64,000 nt of DNA, from assembly GCA_029582265.1 (NCBI GenBank), contig CM055822.1:43150733-43214732 (forward strand), read 5' to 3'. A program made the translations under genes and the position numbers. Of the stretch, positions 45,661 to 57,722 are shown piece after piece (position 1 is the first letter of the stretch; each line of letters opens with the position of its first letter). The stretch comes from Zoroaster sp. YZ-2022. Lineage: Eukaryota > Echinodermata > Asteroidea > Forcipulatida > Zoroasteridae. The notes beneath the pieces are model-generated. The model saw nothing but the letters and a program-made list of their open reading frames with translations, was not told the DNA's origin and made no database searches.

Positions 45661-45739
45661 AAAAATCATATCAAGGGATATGAAAAATCAATAAATTTCA
45701 TGATTTAGTCGGGGAAAAATATGTACTTTATCATGAGTG

Positions 45740-46100
45740 TAAAGAGTGTGAAATATGTGACATTAGAGACGAGGATATGTTTGAGTTTGATATTTATTTT
45801 TACTGAAAACACGACATTTTTGTAAAAAAAGGAAACACACTTTTCGTGAAAATTTACGCTCAATCCAGAATCTGTTATTTCCACTACGTCCGCAATACTC
45901 AATCGAGTGGGCGGGGCATAGAAAACAGTCCGGCCGGCGGAACGGTAATAATGTTTGTCGCCCTCTATCGGCAGAAACAGATACTGAAATATTTTACAAT
46001 TCAAAACCATCGTCCATTTACTCAGAAAGAAATTGTATTTTTATGAAAATAAAAGAGTGTGAAATATGTGATATTACTGATGAGGAAATTGTTTGAGTTT
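45740..46100. repeat. Direct duplication around 45.75 and 46.05 kb
   Basis: AAGAGTGTGAAATATGTGAC ... TTTGAGTTTGA occurs at 45742-45795 and again at 46048-46102, about 306 bp apart. The sequence between has no gene. Confidence 0.6.
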
Positions 46101-46103
46101 GAC

Positions 46104-48625
46104 ATAATAATAATAATAATAATAATAATAACGATTTTTAGCGCGCACATATCCACCCTGCTCGGCGCTCAAGGCGCGGAAACAAAGAAAAAACATTAAT
46201 ACAAACAATATACAATGATAGCATAGGGAAAAACAAATTATGTACCGAGATACATGTACCTACAATGCAATTACAAATATACATCATCTTTGAAGAGTTG
46301 TGACATAAGATGAGTTTTAAGCATCGACTTGAATCTGGTTATACTATGACAAGATTTGAGTTTAGTTGGAAGATGATTCCAGAGTCTCGGAGCTGCGACA
46401 GAAAACGACCTATCACCCCAGTTCCGTTTTGAAGTTGGTTCCTTGAGGAGTGACATGTTGCTGGAGCGCAAATTGCGTGATGGGAGTGTAGACTTTAAGT
46501 AGTTCAGAAATATAAATTGGAGCAATGTTATTAAAAGATTTGTGAACAATTAGCATAAGTTTAAAACAATTCTCTGTGAAACAGGGAAGCCAGTGCAGTT
46601 CTTTCAAGATTGGCGTGATATGGCATGACTTTCTGGACAAAGTCACAACACGAGCTGCTGTGTTTTGTATGTGCTGAAGACGAGATATTTGATTCTGCGG
46701 AAGACCGTAAAGGAGAGCGTTCCCGTTATCGAGCCGTGATGTGACGAATGCATGTATAATTTGTTCAGCAGCACTTTTATTCAAGTATTTCCTAATTCGG
46801 CTTATATTTCTGATATGAAATGATGATATGCGAACAATGTTGGAGATAATGTGGTTTTAAAGTCATTGTCGAGTCAAATATAACACCCAAATTACGTGCA
46901 TGTAATGAGGGGGTTATCTGCGAGTCACCAATTGTAATAAATGGAAGAGAAACTTTAGACAATTGCTGACGTGATCCAAATAGAACAAATTCTGTTTTTT
47001 CATCGTTCAATTTCAGGAAGTTTTGTCTCATCCAACTTCGAATATCTTGAATACATTTCTCCAGTGTTTAATGCAGGAATCAGCAGGTTCTTGAGAAGAT
47101 TTAAAAGTAATGTAAACTGCGTGTCATCAGCGTAAACATGGTAATTTAAATTATACTTCAAAATGATATCACGAACTGGAAAGGTATAAACAGTAAACCA
47201 CTGTGGGCCGAGCACAAAGCCTTGGGGTACAGAATAGTCAAGAGTAACAGGCTCGGAGATAGCGTTACCAATACAAACATGCTGAGGCCTATTTAACAGG
47301 TAGGACTTACACCAATCCAGGGCTGTGTCATGTATTCCAAGATGATATTGAAGGCGGGAGAGAAGGATTTTATGATCGACAGTGTCAAAAGCGGCGCTTA
47401 AGTCTAACAAAACTAATGCAGTGATTTTCCCCGCATCAATGGCAGATAAAATGTCATTGTTGACGCGAAGAAGAGCAGTTTCCGTTCCATGAAATGGTTT
47501 GTAGGCTGACTGAAATGTGTCCGACAGGTTATTAGCACGAACATGGTCAGAGATCCGTGATGAAACAACTCGCTCGATTGTTTTTCCAAGGTACTTTAAA
47601 TTCGCTACTGGTCGGTAATTTTTGAAGACTTCCTTGTCCAAATTGGGTTTCTTTAGGAGTGGTTTAACATGAGCAACCTTCTGGCTATTAGGGAAACAAC
47701 CGGAAGAAAGAGATCTGTTTACAATAATTGTGATATTCTTAGCAAACACATCAATATTTTGTTTTATTAGCGAAGTTGGCACTGGATCAAGTTCACATGA
47801 TTTTGATGGCGATTTCATGATGAGTTTCTTGATCTCCGTAACACTAGTAGGCTCAAACATGGACAGTCTACATTGTGGATCCTTGCGTGATGGTGTTTGT
47901 GATAGAATGGCAGGTACTGAGGGAAAAGAACGACGGATATTCTCACTTTTTTTGACAACAACATTTGAAAAAGCATTTGCGAGGTCCTGATCGGAGTGTG
48001 TAGATGGAAGCACTGGAGCTTTGGGTTTATGAAGCATCTTTTCAACAATGTTAAAGATTTTTTTCTGATCACCAGAGCTATCTTCCACAAGAGATGAGTA
48101 GTGAGTTATTTTTGCCTGGTTAATCATGTTCTTCACAATATCACGTTGGTCACAGTATTCTTGCCGATGTACTCCAAGTTTCCCATTGTCACGCCATCTT
48201 CGCTCAAGTTGACGGCGGATTTTCCTTGCAGCACGGATATCATCATTGAACCAGGGGGATTCAGATTGTAGTTTAACAGTTCGAGTTTTTTGCGGAGCAT
48301 GATCATCCAAGATGTTACAGACAGTAGATTCAAATAGACTGACACAAGAATCCAGCTCACCATCTTCAAGGTTTACATTTTCCAGTTGAGATTCAATATC
48401 ATGACATAAATCTTTAATATTTACTTTTTTTCCAGTGGCGAGTAGTTACAGAAATGGTAGGTATGGGAGGTTTTTTAAGGTTCAAATTTACCATGATTGC
48501 ATAATGATCAGATAAGCCAGGATGAATAGTTATATTCGAGATAAGAGGTGAAGTATTTTCACGCGTTATCATGAGGTCAAGACAGTGACCATACCGATGA
48601 GTGGGTGCTGTGATGTGCTGTACTT
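46104..48625 (-). mobile_element. CR1/L2-type LINE, 5'-truncated, minus strand
   Basis: The surviving endonuclease end reads THRYGHCLDLMITRENTS, IHPGLSDHYAIMVNL. Then SPWFNDDIRAARKIRRQLER, the long open RT (48310-47000) with KVAHVKPLLKKPNLDKEVF, NYRPVANLKYLGKTIERVV, AGKITALVLLDLSAAFDTVD, SVPQGFVLGPQWFTVYTF and YHVYADDTQF (catalytic YADD). After a frameshift: LKLNDEKTEFVLFGS, HARNLGVIFDSTMTL, ITPILKELHWLPC and RSFSVAAPRLWNHLPTKLKS. The 3' end GCGCCTTGAGC ... GGATATGTGCGCGC is followed by (TTA)n (46106-46131). RT is otherwise long and fairly intact; the 5' end stops in sequence of family H-A. Confidence 0.85.
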
Positions 48626-49565
48626 TGGACAGGAAGTAACGGTCAAATTGGGGTCACCTTTGTGTAAATATTTTTCTCCTTCAGACGATTGATTGTCTAC
48701 AAAAAACACATACTTGCAAACTTCAGATGAACTTGAAACTTGGCATATGATTAGAACTTTACACGTAGATGAAACATAATTTGTGACGTCATTATTAGGT
48801 CATCAGATATCGAATTACGATAAATCAAAGTTTAATAATTAAACAAATCATATCTCAACCACCACAAGAGGTAAATTCACAATTATTGTACCATTGTACA
48901 GATCGTTAATTGTCAAAAATATTTACAAAAAGGTGACCCCAATTTGACCTTACTTTCTGTCCAAACCGGAAGTCAAAGTTTAATATTTAAAAAAGTCATA
49001 TCTCAACAACCACAAGAGGTAAACTGAAATTGTTGCACCATTGTACAGATTGTTAATTGTCAAAAATATTTACAAAAAGGTGACCCCAATTTGACCTTTA
49101 CTTCTTGTTCAAACCGGAAGTCAAAGTTTAATAGTTAACAAAATTAATATCTCAACAACCACAATAGGTAAATTAAATTGTTTGCACCATTGTACTGATC
49201 GTTAATTATCAAAAAATATTTACAAAAAGGTGACCCAAATTTGACCTTTACTTCCGTCCAAACCGGAAGTCAAAGTTTTATATTAAAAAAAATATCCACA
49301 AGTGGGAAATTCACAATCTTTGCACCATTGTACAGATCGTTAATTGTCAAAACAATTTTACAACAAAGGTGACCCTAATTTGACCTTTAGTTCTTGTCCA
49401 AATCGGAAGTCAAAGTTTAATATTAACAAAAATCATCCGCAAGAGGTAAATTCGCAATCTTTGCACCATTGTACAGATCGTTAATTGTCAAAAAATGTTT
49501 AAATAAAGTTGACCCCGAATTGACCTTTACTTCGTCCTGAACACCTAGTGTTTGTCAATAAAAAC
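48613..49565 (-). mobile_element. Family H-A element with five tandem units
   Basis: On the + strand the inverse 3' part (ACACATACTTGCAAACTTCA, TTTGTGACGTCATTATTAGG) is followed by five units of about 130-150 bp, marked by TTAATTGTCAAAAAT-type sites near 48906, 49053, 49201, 49339 and 49480. The 5' end is CTGAACACCTAGTGTTTGTC. The short piece 48613-48675 is a unit in the opposite orientation, abutting the LINE's truncated end. Confidence 0.75.
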
Positions 49566-49886
49566 ACCGATCTCTAGTTATTAATTTATTTCATATTTTA
49601 TATTAAACTAACATTTTATATTAGCTGCTGCTTTCATTTTATCAAAATCTTGAATTATTAACTTACGTTATTATCAAAATAGTTCTTTCTAACAGAAATA
49701 AACCACACTCTAAAAAATTCCCACGCAAAAAGAGGATTCTGACCCAAAAAACCCACCCTCTTGGCCGACAACGAACTGGTAAATCCTTTATTTGTATCAC
49801 TAGCATTCATAGCCCGGGTGCCCGCTATTCTGTATTATGCTAAGATGCAGATTAGTGTACCAGCCCGTGAGTAAAATTAAAATTAA

Positions 49887-50260
49887 CTAGAATTTAGTGT
49901 TTGTTTTAAAATACAAACACTAGGTGTTCGAGATTAACTTCTGGTTCAATCAAGTTAGCCATTAGCTGTGATAATGATATGTTTGAAAATGTCTGACTCT
50001 GACGTCTGTTATCATGAGGATATTAATGTAGGCTTCAAAATACATATACATTTTGTGTTAGAATGTGTTGAAATTGAAGATCCTGTTTGGACCGGAAGTA
50101 AAGGTCACATCAGGTCAGTTGAAACTGGTGTATGTGAAACAATAATACTTTATCATGAACATGGAAAATAACGGTAGTACCTACTTTAGAGTAGGAGATA
50201 TGAGTTTTCAGAATATAACATAAAAATTATATATAATGTGCTATGCTGAACACATTAACT
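49887..50260 (+). mobile_element. Family H element, diverged copy
   Basis: Left hairpin TAGTGTTTGT ... ACAAACACTAGGTGTTCG (49891-49931) and one unit-like segment CCTGTTTGGACCGGAAGTAA, AGGTCACATCAGGTC. The left end faces that of the previous copy 320 bp away. Confidence 0.55.
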
Positions 50261-50544
50261 TCCAATTCAGTGATATTACTAAATGAAAACTTCCCAAAAG
50301 TAATTCTGAAAGAAATGTTCTGAGATGGAAATATGTTCCCCTTTTAAAACAGGTAATTTGAAGCCTATATATATATATATATATATATGACACAATTATT
50401 CTTCCTCATGATGATGAACAAAATAACATTAATACTTTAGTTCAATTTCTGAGATGAGGCGCTCTATGATGATGTGATGAATCTTTTTTGGGGGGCGGGG
50501 GAAAGTCACTATAGTCACTTTATGAATGAAAAAAAACCTTACTT

Positions 50545-50835
50545 TTACAAATAATGCTTAAAATGTATAGGCCTTTATTTATTTATTTATTTTTGCTGTT
50601 TTTGGATAGGACTAAAAATATAATTAAACATATCATGTAGTTATTACATAAATTAAACTTACATGTAGAAATTTGCTAACCGGCTAACCAAAGCCAATAT
50701 TAAATTCAATTAAGTTGATAAAATAATAAAAAGAAAATAAATCAACTACATAAGTTAAAAAGAATATCTGGATCGCTTGCCTCAAAATCAAAAATAATTC
50801 ATGTTGTATTTAACTGCAGTGCCTGAGAACCTTTT
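50545..50835. repeat. Interspersed repeat shared with 54.27-54.70 kb
   Basis: TTATTTATTTATTTTTGCTG, AAACATATCATGTAGTTATT, GCTAACCGGCTAACCAAAGC and AAGTTGATAAAATAATAAAA occur in the same order at 54290-54690. An (AT)n run lies just before, at 50367-50389. Confidence 0.7.
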
Positions 50836-50889
50836 TCACCCGATTTCAAATTCAAGCCACGTTTTTAACAAAATTACATTTACAAAATA

Positions 50890-52400
50890 ATATGCTTAGG
50901 TGTCTCAGAATAATTTTTACCAAAGGTACAATGCTGAGTGTTGACAATATTCATACTGCAGTTTTGTCATCAATACATCAGTATAAATCTTATATTGATA
51001 AGTTCTTATTTCACCTCATGGCTAATCTTAAAATCTTCAAATCTGATCTGTGCTCTGACCATTTTGTTAAAAGTACGACTGTTCTTTATGAATAATGGAC
51101 ACATCAGGTTATTTCACTGCAGTGGTAACTTCTAGTGTCTTGGGTTCCTCTAAAGATTGGTTATCAACATTCACCACTTCTTACGCTGGAAGATAATAAA
51201 TAAATGATTTCAATTTCAAAAGTTTGTTTACACATACTCTTGCAATAAAAACATAGATCTATGTATTGCCAAAAATAGAATTATTATGACCCCATCAATA
51301 ACACTAATTCTGGAACTTCTAGCATACTTCTAACAATCAATTTGTGAAATGTCTCATTTTAAGGTTATTAACTTCCTCACTACAAGGGAAATACAAGTAG
51401 CCAGGGAAGAAACAAATACATGGACCATACATCACCTACTTTATGTGACACTGTAAAAGTATAGGTATAAAAAACAGCTTATAAATCAAATAATATATAC
51501 ATTTGTATGCCTAATGGATAGTGGGCCTGGGGCCCAAAATTATTAACATCTCTAAAATATCTGATGAAAAGTGAAGATGCGAATACAATAAATTGACTTA
51601 AGTGCAATACATATGTCACAGGTCTCTCTAGAGTAAATATGTATTAATGAGAAAATTGGTCGATTCATTTAAAAACACGTATATAATAATAATAATAATA
51701 ATAATAATGTGTGGATTTATATAGCGCACGTATCCACCAACTAAGTGGTGCTCAAGGCGCATTATATTATTATCCCTGCTCATAAGGCTCATAAGGCTCA
51801 TAAATCATTCCTGAAACCATCTCAGCTCCCTGGGGAGTATACAGCTCAATTGCTGCCATTTCTAGCGCATATAGAGCAAACCAACTCTGCCTTCACAGGT
51901 ACCCATTTAACCCCTGGGTGGAGAGAAGCAATTATGATTAAGTGTCTTGCTCAAGGACGTAAGTGTCACGGCCGTGATTCGAACCCACATTATGTTGCGA
52001 CACACCAGAACTTGAATCCGGTAATCTAGACCGCTTGGCCACGACACCCCATATATGTACATGAAGTGCTTAATATTTAAAAGTCAACAAATTTTAATCT
52101 TAAAATTATAAGAAAAATTACCTTTTATAGATGTACTGGGAAGTCTTATAATGTAGGCACAACATCTGATCTGACAGTTGAGCTTTGTAACTGTAGTTTG
52201 ACCAGTTCTATTTTAAAGCACGATTCTGCGAAGTAGTCTGAGCAAAGCACAAATTTCATTGACGCTTTATACAAAACACACATACTCATGTAATACTGCG
52301 GAACATGTACTGTACAAATGCAGCATTCAATGAAAATGGTGTAAATTTCCATGCATTTTCCCACAGACAGACCTATACATGTATATGTCATACCTTAACC
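50890..52400 (-). pseudogene. THAP-type gene remnant, copy 2
   Basis: Minus strand. 52300-52146 reads FVLCSDYFAESCFKIELV ... STVRSDVVPTL, the Cys-x2-His pair, the ESCF motif and the closing xVPTL of a THAP DNA-binding domain; the first half of the domain is unclear. Lower down, near 51190, a CTTCCAG acceptor precedes VNVDNQSLEEPKTLEV and DVSIIHKEQS, matching the remnant at 21.3-21.7 kb. A stop (VK*PDV) breaks this copy. The intron between is occupied by the SINE at 51679-52050. Confidence 0.45.
51679..52050 (-). mobile_element. tRNA-derived SINE with LINE-like 3' tail
   Basis: Minus strand: GGGGTGTCGTGGCCAAGCGG with A box TGGCCAAGCGGTCT, then B box GGTTCGAATCA (51975-51986), a Leu/Ser-type tRNA head. 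The body has CTTGAGCAAGACACTTAATC, CTCTCCACCCAGGGGTTAAA and TGGGTACCTGTG. The 3' end GCGCCTTGAGCACCACTTAG, GTGGATACGTGCGC and (ATT)n matches the tail of the LINE at 46104. It would be copied by that LINE's enzyme. Pol III promoter boxes look intact. Confidence 0.85.
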
Positions 52401-52486
52401 TGTAGTAATTCTTCAAGCTTGTTATATTGAGAGGTGATGACTTGAGGAAGGAACATTTGTGACCAATATCATGTAAACAAGAGGAA

Positions 52487-53340
52487 TTTTCCACACTCAT
52501 TTCATTCCGTTACGTTGTAGGCCTATATTAAACTCCGTATACAATGTACATGTACATGTACATATACGAGATATATTAATCACGTAAACATTACGACCTT
52601 GTGCTGTGTGTACGTACTCTGTGCACGCGCGATATGGGCTATTCGTACATGTAGGGAATAGTAATTCAGGAGAGGTCAGATTGGGGTCATGTCTAAATAC
52701 GAAATGTGACATAGTTCAAGATCTTTAAGATGTTGAAAAGATTGTGAAAATATATTCTGTGGTTCATGATTTTTTTAAATATTCAACTTCCGGTTTCGAC
52801 CGTAAGGAGAGGTCAGATTGGGGTTATTTTTGCGAACGAAATGTCACACAATTCAAGATCTTTAAGATGATGTAAAGATTGTGAAAATATCTTTTGTGGT
52901 TCATGAGATATTTTTTTGTTTTAATATTACACTTTGATTTAGTTTAATTCGATATCTGATGATCTCCCAATGACGTCACAACCTAGGATACAACTACATG
53001 TTAAGGTATAAGTGTGTGTTAAGTTTTAAGGTGCTGTGAGCTTTGCAACTATCCTTTTTTGTTGGATAAGTCTCACTGAGAAGAAGACGAAGAAGGAGAA
53101 GAAAAAGTGAAAAAACGAACAATAACAAGAGGTGTTCGCGCTATAGCTCGAACACCTAAAAAGGAGAAATTTTCCACGCTCATTTCATTCCGTTACGTTG
53201 TATATTAGACTCTGTATACAATGTACGTGTACATGTACGAGATATATTAATAACACGTAAACAGTAAGACCTCGTGCTGTGTGTACGTACTCTGTGCACG
53301 CGCGATATGGGCTATCTGTACATATAGGGAATAGTAATTC
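52487..53340. repeat. Duplicated ~180-bp block (52487-52672 and 53165-53340)
   Basis: Both copies run from CATTTCATTCCGTTACGTTG through GTGCTGTGTGTACGTACTCT to GGGAATAGTAATTCAG. Each copy is followed by family H-B units, so the duplication carried element plus flank. Confidence 0.85.
52670..53160 (+). mobile_element. Family H-B element with 3' hairpin
   Basis: Units with AACTTCCGGTTTCGACCG, AGGTCAGATTGGGG and CAAGATCTTTAAGATG. Shared 3' part GATATCTGATGATCTC, CAATGACGTCACAACC. Terminal hairpin AGGTGTTCGCGC / AGCTCGAACACCT (53131-53158) differs from H-A only in the loop side. Confidence 0.8.
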
Positions 53341-53660
53341 AGCATATTGTTTCATTAACCTTCCGGTTTCGACCGGAAGGAGAAGTCAGATTGGGATCAC
53401 GTCTGTAAACGAAAAATCACATAACTGAAGATCTATAACATGGTGCAAAGAATGTGAAAATATCGTTTGTGGTTCATGATTTTTTGAAAATATTAAACTT
53501 TGATTTAGTGTAATTCGATATCTGATGACCTCACCATGACGTCACAACTTAGTATACAACTACATATTAAGGTCTAACTATGTGTTAAGTTTTAAGGTTC
53601 TGTGAACTCTGCAAGAAGAAGAAGAAAAACTACAGGTACAAACAACAAACTCAGGGCGTT
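53340..53660 (+). mobile_element. Family H-B element, single unit copy
   Basis: TTCCGGTTTCGACCGGAAGG, GATCTATAACATGGTGCAAA, then the common 3' part GATATCTGATGACCTCACC. The terminal hairpin is lost. Confidence 0.7.
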
Positions 53661-53844
53661 TGGTTGTTCATTATATTATGAAGTCATCACCTAAAGTTGT
53701 TTAAAATACATTAATTTAGTCTAATATGGCTATGAAGTTCAGTTCGGCGTGCGACTCGACTTAAGACTACTGCCTCGTGTTGTATGTGCGCACAAATGAT
53801 ATGTGTGGAAAAGGCCGTGCTTCAGAATAGTGCTTCTCAATATT

Positions 53845-54250
53845 TTCACTTAACTTCCGGTTTCGACCGGAAGGAAAGGTCAGATTAGGATCATGTCTGT
53901 GAACGAAATGTGACACAGTTCAAGATCCTTGAGATGCCGATGAAAAGATTGTGAAAATATCTTCTATGGTTCATGAGATATGGATTTTTGAAATATTAAA
54001 CTAATTGCGGTTTCGAACGGAAGGATAGGTCAGATTGGGATCATGTCTGTGTACGAAATGTCACATCATTCAAGATCTACACAATGCTGCAAAGATTGTG
54101 AAGATATCTTTTGTGGTTCATGAAATATGATTTTTTGAAATACTAAACTTTCGTTTAGTGTAATTCGATATCTGATGATGTCACCATGACGTCACAACCT
54201 AGGATACAACAACATGTTAAGGTCTAACTTTGTGTTAAGTTTTAAGGTTG
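53845..54250 (+). mobile_element. Family H-B element, two-unit copy
   Basis: Units at 53850 and 54005 with CGGTTTCGACCGGAAGG / CGGTTTCGAACGGAAGG, then GATATCTGATGATGTCACC and AACAACATGTTAAGGTC. The terminal hairpin is absent. Confidence 0.7.
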
Positions 54251-54269
54251 TGTACCACAAAAATGTTTA

Positions 54270-54700
54270 GGCCTTAATCTTTTTAATTTATTTATTTATT
54301 TATTTATTTTTGCTGTTTTAGATATCAAAGAATAAAAATATAATGAAACATATCATTTGGTTATTACATAAATTAAAATGAAACAAAATTTACTGACCAT
54401 TTACAAATCTGTTAACCGGCTAACCAAAACCAATATTTAGAAATAACAATTTACCAACATTTTGTTTTTCTAGACTCTTTTTTGCCACATTGTTTATTAA
54501 ACAATCACTGTGGGAAATTTATTGATGCTTTTCGTTTAAAAATTATACACATTATTCCATTTGCAAAATTAAATTTAATTAAGTTGATAAAATAATAAAA
54601 AGAAAATAAATAAAATACATAAGTTAAAAAGAAGATCTAGATCTCTTGTTTCAAAATCAAATTTAATTGATTTTGTATTTAAATTAACGACAGTGCCTGA
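54270..54700. repeat. Interspersed repeat, second copy
   Basis: Same family as 50545-50835, with an extra 100-bp insert (AGAAATAACAATTTACC ... CATTTGCAAAATTAAA). Confidence 0.7.
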
Positions 54701-55090
54701 AAAACTTTTGTCAAGGGCGCATTGGGAAAACTGCTGTCATGAAATTGATTGCCCATAAACGAAAGCAAAAAGTAGAAATAAATTCTTTAAAATATCCTCT
54801 GCGCATCGATGACTGTAAATTTGACTGCAACAGTCGCGAAAAGATGTGAAGCATCATATTTCACGATGAGTTAATTGAAGTCATGAATGCCAAAAACAAA
54901 ATGATCTGTTAGAATTCACTCTTAGATTTAGAACAAGCGTTAACAATTCCAAAACGGTGTACAAAAATGACAGCTCAAAATAAAGGACAACGATAGTGAA
55001 ATTACCGTAAACTGTGTGGACACGAAGGTGCTGGCGACAACGAAACGTAATGTATTATAATTTATTATAATTAGATACTGCAGTGTATAT

Positions 55091-55122
55091 AGGCATATAC
55101 AGTGTATACACTGTATATGCCT
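55091..55122. other. 32-bp perfect palindrome
   Basis: AGGCATATACAGTGTA followed directly by its exact inverse, with no loop. Confidence 0.95.
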
Positions 55123-55194
55123 CTTGAACTTCAAGGCCGTCCACACGCGAAATTGGCTGTGCATAAAGAATAGTACTTCTGAATAATTGTTCAT

Positions 55195-55520
55195 TTAAAC
55201 TTCCGTTTTCGACTGAAAGGAGAGGTCAAATTGGGTCATTTCTGTGTACGAAATGTGACATAATTCACGATCTTTAAGATGATGCAAAGATTGTGAAAAT
55301 ATCTTCTGTGGTTCATGAGATATGATTTTTTGAAATACTCAACTTCCGGTTTCAACCGTAAGGAGAGGTCAGATTAGGGTCACACGTGTGTACGAAAGAT
55401 CGCATAACTCAAGATCTTTCAGATGGTGCAAAGATTGTGAAAATATTGTGGTCGCTCGAATACCTAAAAAAACGAACAATAACAAGAGGTATTCGCGCTA
55501 TAGCTCGAACACCTAATTAC
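55195..55520 (+). mobile_element. Family H-B element with 3' hairpin
   Basis: Two units (AACTTCCGTTTTCGACTG, AACTTCCGGTTTCAACCG) joined directly to the terminal hairpin AGGTATTCGCGC / AGCTCGAACACCT (55486-55513), the common 3' part being deleted. A partial hairpin half (GTCGCTCGAATACCT) precedes it at 55452. Confidence 0.75.
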
Positions 55521-55524
55521 ATTG

Positions 55525-56960
55525 TGATATTTGCTGATATACATGTACATGCGAGATTATGTGTACATTGTATTGGGTTCTTTCTTTAGATGCCCAATTA
55601 AATAAGTTTGTCATGGGAATCTACAGTTTTTGTATTAAAAAAGCAAACAAATGCAAGTTATCTGTGCATTCATGATACAAAAGCTGAGCAATCGTACATG
55701 CTTTACCACTGTTAATCATAGCACCATGTCCTTCTTTTGAAGGACATAATGAAGTCTAACACTACCACAGGGTGCCGTGTTAAAACAGGATAAAAATTTG
55801 GACGAATTGGTATTGTTCCCCTGTTTTCCTTTGAAAGCATAAGAAAAAGGAAACAATTTTAAAATAACAATCCAAAAAGTTTGTTATTTTGGTTTTGGTT
55901 TTGATTTTGGGGGAGGGTGCACTTAATTACTCATACTTTTTATGACATAGGCTATTATAAACCTATCATAGTTGTTCTTTTCTTTTTTATCATGCATGGT
56001 TCAAGTAAAGAATCAAACGGTACATTGATTGCTACATACTATTTTATGTTATACATATTTCGTAAAGGTGTTTGGTATTATTTTGATTTTGTTAAAATAC
56101 ATAAATCAGCTACATAAAACAATTCACACAAATAAAATTGTCTGCTTCTTTAAGTCTTGTACTCTTTAATATCACACATGTGTAATAGTTAAATGATCAG
56201 GGTAACCAGGATGCTTATCATTGTCATGTTCCCAGGAGTATTTTTGATGGTAAGACATTGGACTAAAGGGAAAATGAGAAAAGTACGGAGTGTGTCAGTG
56301 AGGGTGATTCCACAATTCGGTTCAATTCTTCCCATGTATGCAGACTGTATGCAGCTGTTTACATAAGTGAAACCCGTAATATTGCAATAATTGTAACGCT
56401 CCCTTCAAGTGATACATTATATAGGGCTTATTATGATGATGATGAGCGAGACCTTGAAAGTTTCATGGTCATGAAAAATTAAATGAAAGCCAAACCATGC
56501 TGTTGCAAAACTGAAAATAAGTTAAAAAATAATAGACTTAATTAATATTTGATGGTACAGGAAGGTAACCGCCATGAGGGCCTATAGGCATTTCGCCTTT
56601 CCTATTATTCGGGTGAACTTCACCGTGTAAACCGCCTTGCCTATACGTATAAGTAAACAGGCTTTTATTATACTGCCAGCACGATGTGACCGTGACATTT
56701 ATTAAAGACAGACTTTGAATCAAACAGTTTCAGATGTCAATAAGGCGGTTCCTTACGGGGACAAGGGCAACTCCAGGTAAGAGGCCTACTCACATCTGCA
56801 TCATTAGCCAGAATACTTCACAATCTTAGTCCTCAAAACGCTCATTATTAATTTTGATTATACTTATACTCCAACAAAATTAATAAAAATAAAACAATTA
56901 TTAATAAATATATATATCAGCAATCTTGGAACACATACTGAATGAATTCATCACCAAAAT
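55525..56960. other. Intergenic, no gene seen
   Basis: AT-rich. The inverted pair CCATGTCCTTCTTTTGA / AAGGACATAATG lies at 55724-55751. No exon of the apple/EGF family found. Confidence 0.45.
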
Positions 56961-56963
56961 TAA

Positions 56964-57276
56964 AGATGTATCGCGCGTGGTTTTGGCGATTTGTACGGCA
57001 AATTCCGAAAATGTCCTTTTTTCATCGTTGCTATTTTACGTGGGGAAAGCAAAACAAATGCTTTGGAATTAAACATTTCTCAAAATAATCATGAGAAGCA
57101 TGGTCTTACAGTAAATTATGCCCAAAATAATTTTAATGTGGGTCTCGTCATAAATTCATTTGTATTCCATGAAATATCTCACTAAAAAGCATTTGTTTAC
57201 TTTTAAAAAGGATATTAACAATGTTCCGATGAAAACAAATATTTTTAGAATAGTTAAAAATACGAGCGATACATCT
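56964..57276. mobile_element. MITE M1 copy
   Basis: TTAA at 56960-56963, then AGATGTATCGCGCGTGGTTT and AAATTCCGAAAATGTCC; right end ACGAGCGATACATCT. Confidence 0.8.
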
Positions 57277-57722
57277 TGAACTAATTCTTAACGCCGTTCA
57301 AGTCGATTTTTAAGTCAATGTTACTCACATATACGTAGTTATTTACTCAATATATCAAATTAATTTATGATTATCATGTTTCCCCCTTTATTTTCTCGTT
57401 AATGTATTGCACAGTGGCAGTTATGACGTAGCCTCCGTCATTCTGGTATATGTTAATGCTATGCCATTGGTGATGCTCTTTGTGGAATTTGTGTTCAGAG
57501 CACGGTCGGCTCATCATCTGGTTTGAGTTTATTGGGTGGTGGGGGCAAGATTGGGCGAGATTGGGCGCCTACCGTATATAGAATGAGATGTCCAAGTATA
57601 GGCTTGAGCCCCTTAACAATGTCAACTTAGAAAACTCTTGTTACTGACAGTTCTCTTCTTTCTTTGTTTCCGTAAAACAACAAATTGTTTCAGGGTGTTT
57701 GTAAACAATGTATAAGTATTAA

